Of a DNA stretch of 39,949 nucleotides, positions 23,751 to 33,329 are shown in pieces (position 1 is the stretch's first letter; each line of letters begins with the position of its first letter). The stretch covers positions 1 to 39,949 of the forward strand of contig CATKGX010000088.1 of NCBI GenBank assembly GCA_949747775.1. The letters are read 5' to 3'. A program made the position numbers and the translations under genes. The stretch comes from an uncultured Clostridia bacterium. GTDB lineage: Bacteria > Bacillota > Clostridia > TANB77 > CAG-508. Under the pieces are notes generated by a model, which searched no databases, was not told the origin of the DNA, and saw only the letters and a program-made list of their open reading frames with translations.

Positions 23751-26123
23751 ATGAAATTAAGTACAAATTTTGTAAAAGACTATGTTGATATAGATGTAGA
23801 TGTAAAAACGTTAGCTGAAGATATGACAAAAGTAGGAAACGAGTATGAAGAAGCAGGTAAGCTTTTAAATGTAACGAAATTAGTGGTTGGTGAAGTAAAA
23901 ACATGTGAAATGCATCCCGATTCAGACCACTTACATATCTGTACAGTTGATGTTGGAAATGAAATTTTAAATATTGTATGTGGTGCGCCAAATGTACGTG
24001 CAGGATTAAAAGTAATTGTTGCTCTAGATGGAGCACAGCTTCCAGGGGGCGTTATTAAGAAAGGCATGATAAGAGGCCAAGAGTCAAATGGAATGCTTTG
24101 TTCTATCGCAGAACTTGGACTAGAAAGTAAATTTTTAGAAGAAGCAGATAGAGCAGGAATTCATGAATTACCAGCGGATGCACCTGTTGGAGAAGAAGCA
24201 GTATCATATATGAAAATGGATGATGAAGTAATTGATTTTGAATTAACAGCAAATCGTGGAGACTTATTAAGTATTCTTGGAATGGCAAATGAAATTGCAG
24301 CTATTTATGATAAGAAAGTAAAAGAAATAGATTTATTACATAAAGAAAATAGCGAGGATATAAATGATAACTTTAAAGTAGAAGTAAATACTAATAATTG
24401 TTCTATTTTCTTAGCAAAAAAAGTAAAAAATATAAAAATAGAAGAAAGCCCAGATTTTATTCGTAATAGATTAATTGCATCTGGTATTAGACCAATTAAC
24501 AATGTAGTAGATATTAGCAATTATGTTATGCTAGAAACAGGTCAACCATTACATTTTTATGATAGTGACAAATTACAAGGAAAACTAGAAGTCAGAATGG
24601 CAAATGACAAAGAAACATTAACAACTCTTGATGGAATAGAAAGAACACTAAAATCAGAAGATATTGTGATTTCAGATGGTAAAAGAGCAATTGGGTTAGC
24701 AGGTGTTATGGGAGGATTAGATACTGAAATTACTGAAAATACAAAAAATATAGTTATTGAATCTGCTATTTTTGACCCAGTTAAAATTAGAATGACATCA
24801 AAAGAAATTTTAAGAAGTGAGGCAAGTTCAAGATTTGAAAAAGGATTAGATCCAAATAGAACATATATGGCAATAGAAAGAGCTTGCCACATGTTAGAAA
24901 AATATGCTCAAGGAGAAGTTACTGGTGGAATTTGCAAATACGATACAACAGACTTATCCAATAAAGAGATAGAGATTACTTTTGAGAACATCAACCGTAT
25001 TCTAGGAATGAAAATTGAAACAAAAGATATTTTAGATGTATTTAGAAGATTAGGTTTCACTTATACTCAAAAAGGCGAAGAGACTGTTGTTGTTTCAGTT
25101 CCTAAAAGAAGAGGAGATATTACAATTAAAGAAGACTTAATTGAAGAAGTAGGTCGTATTTATGGTGTAGATAATATTATTGGAAGATTACCAATGATTT
25201 CTCCAAAAGAGGGAAGTTATGACAAAACAACAAGAGCTATTAGAAATAAAATGATAGACTTAGGATTAAACGAGACTTTATCATATATTTTAGTAAACGA
25301 TAAAGAAGCTAAAATGTTTACAAAAGATGATACAGAATTAGTTAGCCTATTAGATCCTATGACAGAAGATAGAAATACATTAAGACATAGCATATTGCCA
25401 TCACTGATAAAGATTTATGAATATAATAAAGCAAGAAGTGTAAAAGATGTTTCTATTTTTGAAATAGGAAAAGCGTTTTATAAAAAAGCTGAAGAATATG
25501 GAGAGCATACTAAAATAGCTGTTCTTATGACAGGGGAATATTATTTGGGAATTGAAAATAAAAAGCAAGTAGATTTTTATGTAATAAAAGGAATTGCAGA
25601 AGAACTATTGGATTACTTAGGCTATGGAGGAAGATATAGTTTTGTAGTGGATAGCGAAAAAATGTCAGAAGATATGCACCCAGGTCAAACAGCACAAATT
25701 TCAGTAAATAATGATATTGTAGGGATGATAGGTAGAGTTCATCCAAAATTATTAAAAGAAAATGTATATGTAATGGAAATTGACTTAGATAAACTACTAG
25801 ATAAAAAAGTGGGAAAAATGAAATATAAAGAAGTTTCAAAATATCCAAGTATTAAAAAAGATTTGAGCTTAGTGGTAGATAAAACAGTAACAGCTAAAGA
25901 AATTGAAATGAACATCAAAAAAGCAGGAGGTTCATTATTAACCAAAATTCAAGTATATGATTTATACAAAGGTACTGGAATTCCAGAAGATAAAAAGAGT
26001 CTGACATATGCATTAACATTTGAAAAAGCAGATAGAACCTTGACAGATGAAGAAATTAATAGTACGATGGAAAAAATTATTGATTTTGTACAGAAAAAAA
26101 TAGGAGCAGAACTAAGAAAATAG
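23751..26123 (+). CDS. pheT: Phenylalanyl-tRNA synthetase beta subunit
   Basis: The protein is 790 residues, normal for the bacterial beta subunit. In order it shows the N-terminal B1 part, an OB-fold tRNA-binding domain (about 40-155, MHPDSDHLHICTVDVG), B3/B4 editing region (DFELTANRGDLLS; about 210-380, with RFEKGLDP), B5, the inactive synthetase-like core, and the C-terminal anticodon-binding FDX-ACB domain (about 695-790, VSKYPSIKKDLSLVVD). It lies 18 bases after pheS with AGGAGG in front, in the same T-box-controlled transcript. Confidence 0.98.
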   Translation: MKLSTNFVKDYVDIDVDVKTLAEDMTKVGNEYEEAGKLLNVTKLVVGEVKTCEMHPDSDHLHICTVDVGNEILNIVCGAPNVRAGLKVIVALDGAQLPGGVIKKGMIRGQESNGMLCSIAELGLESKFLEEADRAGIHELPADAPVGEEAVSYMKMDDEVIDFELTANRGDLLSILGMANEIAAIYDKKVKEIDLLHKENSEDINDNFKVEVNTNNCSIFLAKKVKNIKIEESPDFIRNRLIASGIRPINNVVDISNYVMLETGQPLHFYDSDKLQGKLEVRMANDKETLTTLDGIERTLKSEDIVISDGKRAIGLAGVMGGLDTEITENTKNIVIESAIFDPVKIRMTSKEILRSEASSRFEKGLDPNRTYMAIERACHMLEKYAQGEVTGGICKYDTTDLSNKEIEITFENINRILGMKIETKDILDVFRRLGFTYTQKGEETVVVSVPKRRGDITIKEDLIEEVGRIYGVDNIIGRLPMISPKEGSYDKTTRAIRNKMIDLGLNETLSYILVNDKEAKMFTKDDTELVSLLDPMTEDRNTLRHSILPSLIKIYEYNKARSVKDVSIFEIGKAFYKKAEEYGEHTKIAVLMTGEYYLGIENKKQVDFYVIKGIAEELLDYLGYGGRYSFVVDSEKMSEDMHPGQTAQISVNNDIVGMIGRVHPKLLKENVYVMEIDLDKLLDKKVGKMKYKEVSKYPSIKKDLSLVVDKTVTAKEIEMNIKKAGGSLLTKIQVYDLYKGTGIPEDKKSLTYALTFEKADRTLTDEEINSTMEKIIDFVQKKIGAELRK

Positions 26124-26157
26124 ACTGCGAACAAAAATGTAAATATAGAGGAGATGT

Positions 26158-27921
26158 ATGAAAATGAAAGCAATTGAAATACGTAATAAATATTTGAACT
26201 TTTTTAAAAATCATGGGCATAAAGTAATTCCAAGCAGTCGATTGATTCCGGAAAATGATCCATCAGTATTGTTTACAACAGCTGGAATGCAACCACTTGT
26301 ACCATATTTATTAGGAGAGAAGCATCCAGAAGGGAAAAGATTAACAGACTATCAAAAATGTCTTCGTACAAATGATATTGACGAAGTAGGAGACAATAGA
26401 CATTTAACCTATTTTGAAATGTTAGGAAATTGGTCATTAGGGGACTATTTTAAAGAAGAGTCTATTGCTATGAGCTTTGAGTTTTTAACAAAAGAACTTG
26501 GAATTCCAGTAGAAAAGTTGTCTGTAACTTGTTTTGCAGGAGATGAAGACGCACCAAAAGATACAACAGCAGCAGAGTGTTGGAAAAAAGCAGGAATACC
26601 AGAAGAAAGAATTTATTTTTATGGAAAAGATGATAACTGGTGGATAGCAGGAGAAGAAGGGCCTTGTGGAACAGATACGGAAATCTTTTATGATACAGGA
26701 AAGCCTGCATGTAGTGATAATTGTGGGCCAGCATGTGACTGTGGTAAATATGTTGAAATATGGAATAATGTATTTTTGGAATATTATAAAACAAAAGAAG
26801 GAACATATACCCAATTAAAACAACGTAATGTAGATACTGGTTTAGGATTAGAAAGAATGACAATGTTATTACAAGGAAAACAAACTCCTTTTGATACAGA
26901 ACTATTTGCACCTGTTATGGAACAATTAAAAAAACTTGCCAAAGAAGACAGGATAGAAAGCAGAAGAATTGTGGCAGAACATATGCGTGCTAGTATGATG
27001 ATTATACTAGATGGGGGAAGACCATCTAATATAGATAGAGGCTATGTTCTAAGAAAGTTAATTCGTAGAATGGCAAGACATTTAAATAAATTGCAAATAG
27101 ATTTATCAGAGCTTTCAAATTTAATAGAATTAAATGTCCAAACATTAAAAGAAATGTATCCAGAGCTAGAAGAGTGTAAAGAAACAATCAAACAAGTAAT
27201 TATAGAAGAAAAAGATAAATTTATGAAAACACTAGCACATGGAGAAAAAGAATTTGAAAAACAAATAGCAAAGGCAAAACAAGAGAATAAAAATGTAATC
27301 GATGGACAAACTATATTCAAACTATATGAAACATACGGATTTCCGCCAGAAATTACAGCAGATTTAGCAGAAGAACAGGGATTTAAAATAGATTTGTCAG
27401 AATTTGAAAACTTATTTAAAGAACATCAACAAAAATCAAGAATGGGAAGTGAGCAGAAATTTAAAGGTGGATTAGCAGAGCAAAATGAAAAAACAATTGC
27501 ATATCATACAGCAACGCACCTTTTACATAAAGCACTACAAATTGTTTTAGGAGAACATGCGAAACAATCAGGTTCTAATATAACTGTAGAAAGACTAAGA
27601 TTTGACTTTTCACATCCGGAAAAGATGACAAAAGAACAATTAAAACAAGTAGAAGATATCGTAAATGAACAAATTGCAAGAGATTTAACGGTTACATGCG
27701 AAGAGATGACTTTAGAGGAAGCAAAAGATTCGGGAGCAATGGGACTATTTGAAAATAAATATGGTGAAAAAGTAAAAGTGTACACGATTGGAGATTTTAG
27801 TAAAGAAATATGTGGAGGTCCTCATGTTACACATACAGGAGAATTAGGACATTTTAGAATTAAAAAAGAAGAATCTAGTTCTGCAGGAGTACGCCGTATT
27901 AAAGCAGTATTAGAAGAATAA
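26158..27921 (+). CDS. alaS: Alanyl-tRNA synthetase, short form without C-Ala domain
   Basis: The protein is 587 residues against about 870-900 for typical AlaS. The class II catalytic domain is complete (GHKVIPSSRLIP, FTTAGMQPLVPYLLG, RTNDIDEVG, FEMLGNWSLGDYF). Next comes the tRNA-recognition region with HMRASMMIILDG and RGYVLRKLIRR. The editing site follows, with H450 and H454 (HTATH) and C552 and H556 (CGGPH). It ends right after SSSAGVRRIKAVLEE, where the longer enzymes continue into the linker and DHHA1/C-Ala domain. Editing should still work, but C-Ala-dependent tRNA elbow contacts and dimerisation should be absent. It probably shares the pheST transcript; the gap is 34 bases with no terminator. 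Confidence 0.94.
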   Translation: MKMKAIEIRNKYLNFFKNHGHKVIPSSRLIPENDPSVLFTTAGMQPLVPYLLGEKHPEGKRLTDYQKCLRTNDIDEVGDNRHLTYFEMLGNWSLGDYFKEESIAMSFEFLTKELGIPVEKLSVTCFAGDEDAPKDTTAAECWKKAGIPEERIYFYGKDDNWWIAGEEGPCGTDTEIFYDTGKPACSDNCGPACDCGKYVEIWNNVFLEYYKTKEGTYTQLKQRNVDTGLGLERMTMLLQGKQTPFDTELFAPVMEQLKKLAKEDRIESRRIVAEHMRASMMIILDGGRPSNIDRGYVLRKLIRRMARHLNKLQIDLSELSNLIELNVQTLKEMYPELEECKETIKQVIIEEKDKFMKTLAHGEKEFEKQIAKAKQENKNVIDGQTIFKLYETYGFPPEITADLAEEQGFKIDLSEFENLFKEHQQKSRMGSEQKFKGGLAEQNEKTIAYHTATHLLHKALQIVLGEHAKQSGSNITVERLRFDFSHPEKMTKEQLKQVEDIVNEQIARDLTVTCEEMTLEEAKDSGAMGLFENKYGEKVKVYTIGDFSKEICGGPHVTHTGELGHFRIKKEESSSAGVRRIKAVLEE

Positions 27922-27968
27922 TAAAATCTGTTTACAAACGAAAATAAAAAGAAAGTTGGTAAGAAAAA

Positions 27969-28316
27969 ATGGAAGATTGCGTATTTTGCAAAATTATAAA
28001 AGGGGAAATACCTTCTGAAAAAGTGTATGAGGATGAAGAAGTCCTTGCATTTAAAGATATACAGCCAGCAGCCCCTATTCACATATTGGTGATTCCGAAG
28101 AAGCATATTGCAAATTTACTAGAGGTGCAAGAAGAAGACAGTTATTTAATTTCACATATTTATCAAGTAATTAATAAAATAGCAAAAAAACTAGAAATTG
28201 AAAAAGAAGGATTCAGAGTAATTGTAAACTGTGGTAAAGATGCAGGACAAGAAGTAATGCATGTTCATTTTCATATGCTTGCAGGAAGAAAATTAGGAGC
28301 AAAAATTGTAGGATAA
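27969..28316 (+). CDS. HIT-family (histidine triad) nucleotide-binding protein
   Basis: The protein is 115 residues. It starts MEDCVFCKIIKGEIPSEKVY, the usual HIT/HINT beginning with a CxxC pair, and has the triad H98-V-H100-F-H102 near the C-terminus (VMHVHFHMLAGRK). HINT proteins hydrolyse nucleoside phosphoramidates and aminoacyl-adenylates, so its place behind aminoacyl-tRNA synthetase genes is sensible. The ribosome binding site is weak (GTTGGTAAG). Confidence 0.95.
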   Translation: MEDCVFCKIIKGEIPSEKVYEDEEVLAFKDIQPAAPIHILVIPKKHIANLLEVQEEDSYLISHIYQVINKIAKKLEIEKEGFRVIVNCGKDAGQEVMHVHFHMLAGRKLGAKIVG

Positions 28317-28347
28317 ATAAAAAAGTCTAGATTATCGAAAAAATATG

Positions 28348-28356
28348 TGGTATAAT
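28348..28356 (+). promoter_or_regulatory. Extended -10 promoter of the sortase gene
   Basis: TGGTATAAT at 28348-28356; the -35 is poor (TAGATT, 28328-28333). Confidence 0.45.
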
Positions 28357-28395
28357 AATATTAGATGAATAAAAGTTACAAAGGAGGGCCAATAT

Positions 28396-29100
28396 ATGAA
28401 TAATAAGTATAGTAAAGTCTTAACAGGAGTATTAATTGTTGTTATTATAGCAGTAATTGCGTTACTTAGTTTTTTAGCTTATGATGTTTTTCATAAACAC
28501 ACAATAGAAGAAGAAACTTCAGATGCAGTAAGTAAATTTGAAAATAAGATTAGACCAACAATAGAACCAACTAATGTTACTGGAAACAGTGTAGAGCCAA
28601 ATGTTAATTTAAATGAAATTTTAGGAAATACAACAACAGAAGAGCCAAGTGGAAATGGTAATGCAGGTGGAGAAAACAGTGGTCCAGTAAAATATAAAGG
28701 ATATGATGTAATAGGAACAATCGAAATTCCTAAAACAAAAGTAAAATCTCCAATTATTAAACAAGAAGATGTTAGCACAGATTCACTAAAAGTTGCTATT
28801 TGCAATTTGTATGGAGAGTTAAACAAAACAGGAGATAATGCTGTTTTAGTAGGTCATAACTATAGAAATGGAACGTTCTTCTCAAATAATAAAAAGTTGC
28901 AAAAAGGTGATAAGATTTATATAACAGACCTTTCTGGAAACAAAGTTACTTATGTTATCACAAACAAGTATGAAACCGGTACAGGAGATTTTGATTATGC
29001 AACTAGAAAAGTAGATAAAGATACAAGAGAAATTTCATTATCTACATGTACAGATGACTCAAAAATGAGATTAATTATATGGGCCAAAGAACAAAAATAG
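28396..29100 (+). CDS. Sortase
   Basis: The protein is 234 residues. An N-terminal transmembrane helix (about 8-30, VLTGVLIVVIIAVIALLSFL) is followed by a Thr/Asn/Gly-rich linker (about 50-95) and the sortase barrel. Catalytic residues are H154 (VLVGHNYRNG), C218 (LSTCTDD) and R225 (MRLIIWA). It is a membrane-bound transpeptidase that cleaves a C-terminal sorting signal and joins the substrate to the cell wall or a pilus. The substrate is probably the protein encoded at 29558-33283, which ends in an IPQAG-type signal. The subclass (B or D-like) cannot be fixed by eye. AAGGAGGG precedes the ATG. Confidence 0.92.
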   Translation: MNNKYSKVLTGVLIVVIIAVIALLSFLAYDVFHKHTIEEETSDAVSKFENKIRPTIEPTNVTGNSVEPNVNLNEILGNTTTEEPSGNGNAGGENSGPVKYKGYDVIGTIEIPKTKVKSPIIKQEDVSTDSLKVAICNLYGELNKTGDNAVLVGHNYRNGTFFSNNKKLQKGDKIYITDLSGNKVTYVITNKYETGTGDFDYATRKVDKDTREISLSTCTDDSKMRLIIWAKEQK

Positions 29101-29119
29101 AAATAAATGAAAAAAATAG

Positions 29120-29149
29120 TTGACAAAAGGGTGGAATATGGTTTAAAAT
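29120..29149 (+). promoter_or_regulatory. tRNA promoter
   Basis: TTGACA (29120-29125), 18 bases, TAAAAT (29144-29149), about 27 bases before tRNA-His. Confidence 0.7.
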
Positions 29150-29175
29150 AGAATATGCATTGAAAAAATGTATAT

Positions 29176-29253
29176 GGTGGATGTAGCTCAGTTGGTTAGA
29201 GCGCTAGTTTGTGGCACTAGAGGCCGTGGGTTCGAGTCCCATCTTCCACCCCA
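29176..29253 (+). tRNA. tRNA-His (GTG anticodon)
   Basis: A cloverleaf can be drawn with G-1 (29176) opposite C73, the histidine identity pair, and an acceptor GTGGATG/CTTCCAC with one T-T mismatch. The anticodon stem CTAGT/ACTAG has loop anticodon GTG at 29211-29213. The T-arm contains GGTTCGAGTCCC, and the CCA end is encoded (29251-29253). Confidence 0.95.
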
Positions 29254-29275
29254 TAACTACTTAAAAATTAAATAT

Positions 29276-29350
29276 TGGGATGTAGCCAAGCGGTAAGGCA
29301 CCAGACTTTGACTCTGGCATGCGCTAGTTCGAATCTAGCCATCCCAACCA
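29276..29350 (+). tRNA. tRNA-Gln (TTG anticodon)
   Basis: The acceptor TGGGATG/CATCCCA is perfect. The anticodon stem CCAGA/TCTGG has anticodon TTG at 29308-29310. A T-arm with GTTCGAATC and an encoded CCA (29348-29350) are present. It follows tRNA-His by 22 bases in the same transcript. Confidence 0.95.
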
Positions 29351-29354
29351 AAAC

Positions 29355-29386
29355 AAAGCTTTCAGAGATTTTCTGGAAGCTTTTAA
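29355..29386 (+). terminator. Terminator of the tRNA unit
   Basis: AAAGCTTTCAGA pairs with TCTGGAAGCTTT around a five-base loop, followed by TTAATATT. Confidence 0.8.
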
Positions 29387-29439
29387 TATTACAACTATAT
29401 TACAAGAATATGACATTTTAGACAAAAAGAAAAATAGTA

Positions 29440-29468
29440 TTGCAAAAACTATGCTAATTCAGTACAAT
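29440..29468 (+). promoter_or_regulatory. Predicted promoter of the surface protease gene
   Basis: TTGCAA (29440-29445), 17 bases, TACAAT (29463-29468). The leader 29469-29557 shows no further recognisable signal. Confidence 0.55.
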
Positions 29469-29557
29469 AAAATTATATCATACTATATTTTTATAGAATA
29501 AAAGGTTATAGGAAAAACCGTAACAAAAACCTAAATATATCAAAAGAGGATTATAAT

Positions 29558-32500
29558 ATGAAAAAAATCATGACAAAGGAAAAAATTGTTGGCATAATGA
29601 TACTTTTTGCAATTATATTATCATTTGGAAAAGTATATGCTAAATCAAATGGTAATATTGTGTTAAATGACGTTGAGTATACAGAAGAATATAAACAATA
29701 CTTGCAATTAAGTAAAGAAGAGAAAGAAAAAAAGTTAGTGCCAAATCAATATAAAGTAGTAAACAGTAAAAGTAATACAGAGTATTTAAAAGAACTTACG
29801 AATACTTTTAAAATGTCAAAGTTATTAAGAAATACGCTATCGAATAAATATACACTACAAACGGTTATACCAGAAAATATAGCAATTAAAAATCAAATGG
29901 AGACAAATTCATGTTGGGCTTTTGCTACAATAGGGGCTTTAGAAACTAATCTAGCTTTGCAAGATAAAATAAACAGCAAAACAGCAAAAACATATGACTT
30001 TTCAGAAAGACATATGGCATATGGAATTGTAAGAAATTCATTTTTGAATAATGCAAAAAATCCATATGGCTTAAACCGAACTGTATCAAATGGTGGAAAC
30101 TTTTTTATGGCAACAATGTATTTAAGTAATGGAATGGGAGCAATTAATGAAACAGATTTACCATTTGCCAATAATGAAGATAATATTGACATAGCGCAAA
30201 TACAAAATAAAAAAGTGGTAACAACATTAAAAGATACTTTAATATTTTCTGCGCCAACAACAGCTACAGAGAAGCAAGAGTTAATGAATAAAATGAAACA
30301 ACATATTAGCAATTATGGTGGAATTTATGCAAGCATACATGGTGCAGGAATTGTAAACGATTGCTATAATAATCAAACAGGAGCAATATATTGTACAAGC
30401 CATGACATAGACCATGCAGTTGTAATAATTGGATGGGATGATAATTATAGTAAAGATAATTTTAAAACAGGAAATAAACCATCAGCTAATGGAGCATGGA
30501 TTATAAAAAATTCATGGGGAACACAGGTATCAGCTTATTTAGCAGATATAAAAAAACAAATATATGATAATAATACAGCTGCTTGCAATGCAAATGGTTG
30601 GAATTCTGCAAACAGTATACCAGATAATTTTATTATTTCACAACTAGAAAATACTTATGGAACAGGGAAAGTAAAAATAGAAAATAATGTTATTAGAATA
30701 GAATTAGGTGACAAAGGATATATGTATGTATCATATGAGGATAAGAACATATATCAAGGACTTTCAGGGGTGGAAAAAGTAGTTCCTAATAAGGATTACT
30801 ATAATATATATCAAAATGATGAATTAGGCTTTTCAAAAGCGATAGCAACGCCAAATAGTCATGTGTATCTTGCGAATGTATTTACAAGAGATGCAAGTAT
30901 TAAAGAAGCAGTAGACAGAATTAGTATAGTAACATTACAAGAATTTGATTGTAAAGTCTACATTAATGCCAATGGAAGTAGTAAAGCAAAGAGTGATTTA
31001 AAGCAAGTGAAATTAAAAACAGGAGATAGTATAAAATTAAAACCAGGATATAGGACAATTGAATTTGCAGAACCAGTGGAACTAAAGGGAAATCAATTTG
31101 CTATAGTAGTAGAGACAACAACAGATCAAGAAAGTTCTATTGTTACGATAGAGAATAAAGGAATAGAAGGTTGGGAAAATGCAACAATCAATCCAGGGGA
31201 AAGTTTTGTGTCTGGTGAAGGCTATTTTGAGGATAATATTTGGGATGACTTTGCTGGAAAAGAAGCAGGGTATAGTGGCAATGTTTGTATTAAAGCATTT
31301 ACGATTCAAGATATACCAAAAGTATTAGAAAGCATTGTAATTACAAAAGTACCAAATAAGATAGCATATGAGGAAGAAGAAAATTTTGATAAAACAGGAA
31401 TGATAGTAACAGCAAGATATAGTAATGGAGAAGAAAAAGAAATTACAAATTATACAATAGTAGATGGAAATAACTTATCAAAAGATAAAACGACTGTAAC
31501 AGTAAGATATACAGAAGAAGGTGTTACGAAAGAAACAACACAAGCCATAACAGTAAAAGAAAAAGAGCTTGTTATTATACCAGAAAAAGTATTAGAAAGT
31601 ATTATAATTACAAAAGCACCAAATAAAATAGAATATGAGGAAGAAGAAAACTTTGATAAAACAGGAATGATAGTAAAAGCAAGATATAGTGATGGAGAAG
31701 AAGTTGAAATTACGAATTATACGATAGTTGATGGAAGTAGTTTACCAAAAGGTAAAACAACCATAACAATAAGATATACAGAAAAAGGTGTTACGAAAGA
31801 AACAATACAAGCGATAACAGTCAAAGAAAAAGAAGAAGTGGTTGTGCCACAAAAAGTATTAGATAGTATTTTTGTTAGTCAAGTTCCGGCCAAAACAACT
31901 TATGAGGAAGAACAAAACTTTGATAAAACAGGAATGAAGGTAATGGCAAGATACAATAATGGAGAAGAAGCGGAAATTACCAATTATACGATTGTAGATG
32001 GAAACGGATTAACAAAAGGAAAAACAAGTGTAACAATAAGATACTCAGAAGAAGGCATTACGAAAGAAACAACGCAAGCAATAACAGTAACAGAAAAAAC
32101 AGTAGTAGTTGAACCAGAAAAAAAGAGACTAGAAAGTATTACGATTAGCGTTGCTCCAGCTAGAACAACTTATGAAGAAGGTCAAAATTTTGATAAAACA
32201 GGAATGAAAGTAATAGCAAGGTATAGCAATGGTGAAGAGATAGAAATTACAAATTACACAATTATAGATGGAAATAATTTAAATAAAAATAGAACAACTA
32301 TAACAGTAAGATACACAGAAGAAGGCATTACGAAAGAAACAACACAATCCATTATTGTAAAAGAGAAAGAACTTGTTATAGAACCAGAAAAAAAGGTGTT
32401 GGAAGGTATTTTTATTAACCAAGTACCAGTCAAAACACAGTATGAAGAAGGCGAAAATTTTGATAAAACAGGAATGAAAGTAATAGCAAGATATAATAAT

Positions 32501-33283
32501 GGTGATGAAGAAGAAATTACAAATTATACGATAATAGATGGAAATAACTTAAGTAAAGATAAGACAGAGATAACAATTCGTTATACAGAAGAAGGAATTA
32601 CGAAAACAGTCGTGCAAGAGATACAAGTAAAAGAAAAAACAGCAGTAAAGCCAGATGAACCAGATTTACCAGTAGAAAGAGAGCCTATATCTTGTGATTA
32701 TACAGAAGCAAAAGCAATTGTAACAGACAAAGAAGCATACTTTTATACCAATCAAGAAAATGAAGCTTATGTAAAAATGAAAATAAAAATTTCTAATATA
32801 AAGATTGGAAATGAAGAAACATCATATACACATTATTATTATTTATCAGATAAGCAAGGAGAAAAAGACATAAAAGATAGTGAATGGAAAAAGGTAGAAG
32901 TAACAAAAGAAAATGGAATATTTACAATTACAATTGATATTAATACAAAAGAAATAAAAAATATAGAAGAAATGTCAGAAACAGATAATTTGTTTATTTA
33001 TATAAAAGAAGTAGCAGAAATTGATGGAAAAAGTAAAATAGTAATTCCAGAGATTAGTCTTGAAAGTACATCAGAAGTGTCTATTTACTTAAATGACAAA
33101 AAAGTTAATAGTTTAGATGTAATTACAAAAAACGAAGACAATAATTCAAATGAAAAAGATAATACAATAGCACCAGGAGTTATTCCACAAGCTGGAGCAT
33201 TTCCTATTATATTAGCAAGTATGATTGTTGCTGCAACAATAGGGGGATTTGCATACTATAAATCTAAAAATATAGACAAATAA
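29558..33283 (+). CDS. Secreted papain-like (C1) cysteine protease with Ig-like repeats and a sorting signal
   Basis: The protein is 1241 residues. A signal peptide (about 1-28, ending KVYA) is followed by a propeptide-like region. The C1 catalytic domain has Q113 and C119 (NQMETNSCWAF), H286 (DIDHAVVIIGWDD) and N318 (WIIKNSWG). A beta-rich region (about 360-585) looks like the lectin-like domain that often follows bacterial C1 peptidases. Five bacterial Ig-like repeats start near residues 589, 678, 767, 857 and 947 (core FDKTGM.V.ARY..GEE.EITNYTI). A further domain spans about 1040-1195. The C-terminus has IPQAG at 1209-1213, a hydrophobic helix and a basic tail (YYKSKNIDK), i.e. a sorting signal. 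It is likely anchored by the sortase encoded at 28396. Targets are unknown; host proteins or surface proteins are possible. Confidence 0.92.
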   Translation: MKKIMTKEKIVGIMILFAIILSFGKVYAKSNGNIVLNDVEYTEEYKQYLQLSKEEKEKKLVPNQYKVVNSKSNTEYLKELTNTFKMSKLLRNTLSNKYTLQTVIPENIAIKNQMETNSCWAFATIGALETNLALQDKINSKTAKTYDFSERHMAYGIVRNSFLNNAKNPYGLNRTVSNGGNFFMATMYLSNGMGAINETDLPFANNEDNIDIAQIQNKKVVTTLKDTLIFSAPTTATEKQELMNKMKQHISNYGGIYASIHGAGIVNDCYNNQTGAIYCTSHDIDHAVVIIGWDDNYSKDNFKTGNKPSANGAWIIKNSWGTQVSAYLADIKKQIYDNNTAACNANGWNSANSIPDNFIISQLENTYGTGKVKIENNVIRIELGDKGYMYVSYEDKNIYQGLSGVEKVVPNKDYYNIYQNDELGFSKAIATPNSHVYLANVFTRDASIKEAVDRISIVTLQEFDCKVYINANGSSKAKSDLKQVKLKTGDSIKLKPGYRTIEFAEPVELKGNQFAIVVETTTDQESSIVTIENKGIEGWENATINPGESFVSGEGYFEDNIWDDFAGKEAGYSGNVCIKAFTIQDIPKVLESIVITKVPNKIAYEEEENFDKTGMIVTARYSNGEEKEITNYTIVDGNNLSKDKTTVTVRYTEEGVTKETTQAITVKEKELVIIPEKVLESIIITKAPNKIEYEEEENFDKTGMIVKARYSDGEEVEITNYTIVDGSSLPKGKTTITIRYTEKGVTKETIQAITVKEKEEVVVPQKVLDSIFVSQVPAKTTYEEEQNFDKTGMKVMARYNNGEEAEITNYTIVDGNGLTKGKTSVTIRYSEEGITKETTQAITVTEKTVVVEPEKKRLESITISVAPARTTYEEGQNFDKTGMKVIARYSNGEEIEITNYTIIDGNNLNKNRTTITVRYTEEGITKETTQSIIVKEKELVIEPEKKVLEGIFINQVPVKTQYEEGENFDKTGMKVIARYNNGDEEEITNYTIIDGNNLSKDKTEITIRYTEEGITKTVVQEIQVKEKTAVKPDEPDLPVEREPISCDYTEAKAIVTDKEAYFYTNQENEAYVKMKIKISNIKIGNEETSYTHYYYLSDKQGEKDIKDSEWKKVEVTKENGIFTITIDINTKEIKNIEEMSETDNLFIYIKEVAEIDGKSKIVIPEISLESTSEVSIYLNDKKVNSLDVITKNEDNNSNEKDNTIAPGVIPQAGAFPIILASMIVAATIGGFAYYKSKNIDK
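31322..32640 (+). repeat. Five tandem ~267-270-bp coding repeats (Ig-like domains)
   Basis: Units of about 89-90 codons begin near 31322, 31589, 31856, about 32124 and 32396. Each holds the nearly invariant TTTGATAAAACAGGAATGA. High DNA similarity between units makes copy number prone to change by recombination and to assembly collapse. Confidence 0.9.
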
Positions 33284-33300
33284 AAATATTGTGATATAAT
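33273..33300 (+). promoter_or_regulatory. Promoter of a mini-gene
   Basis: TAGACA (33273-33278), 16 bases, TATAAT (33295-33300), extended -10 TGA. It overlaps the end of the protease gene. Confidence 0.5.
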
Positions 33301-33329
33301 AGAAAAAAAGAAAATGCGAAGGAGAGAAA

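Noticed and set aside
26468..26911. Minus-strand open frame of 147 codons within alaS
   Set aside because: It is antisense to a well-conserved coding region, has low-complexity Leu/Tyr/Phe composition and no ribosome binding site.
31322..32640. Regular DNA repeats as a CRISPR array
   Set aside because: The units are about 267-270 bp, in frame, and encode Ig-like domains; there are no short repeat/spacer units.
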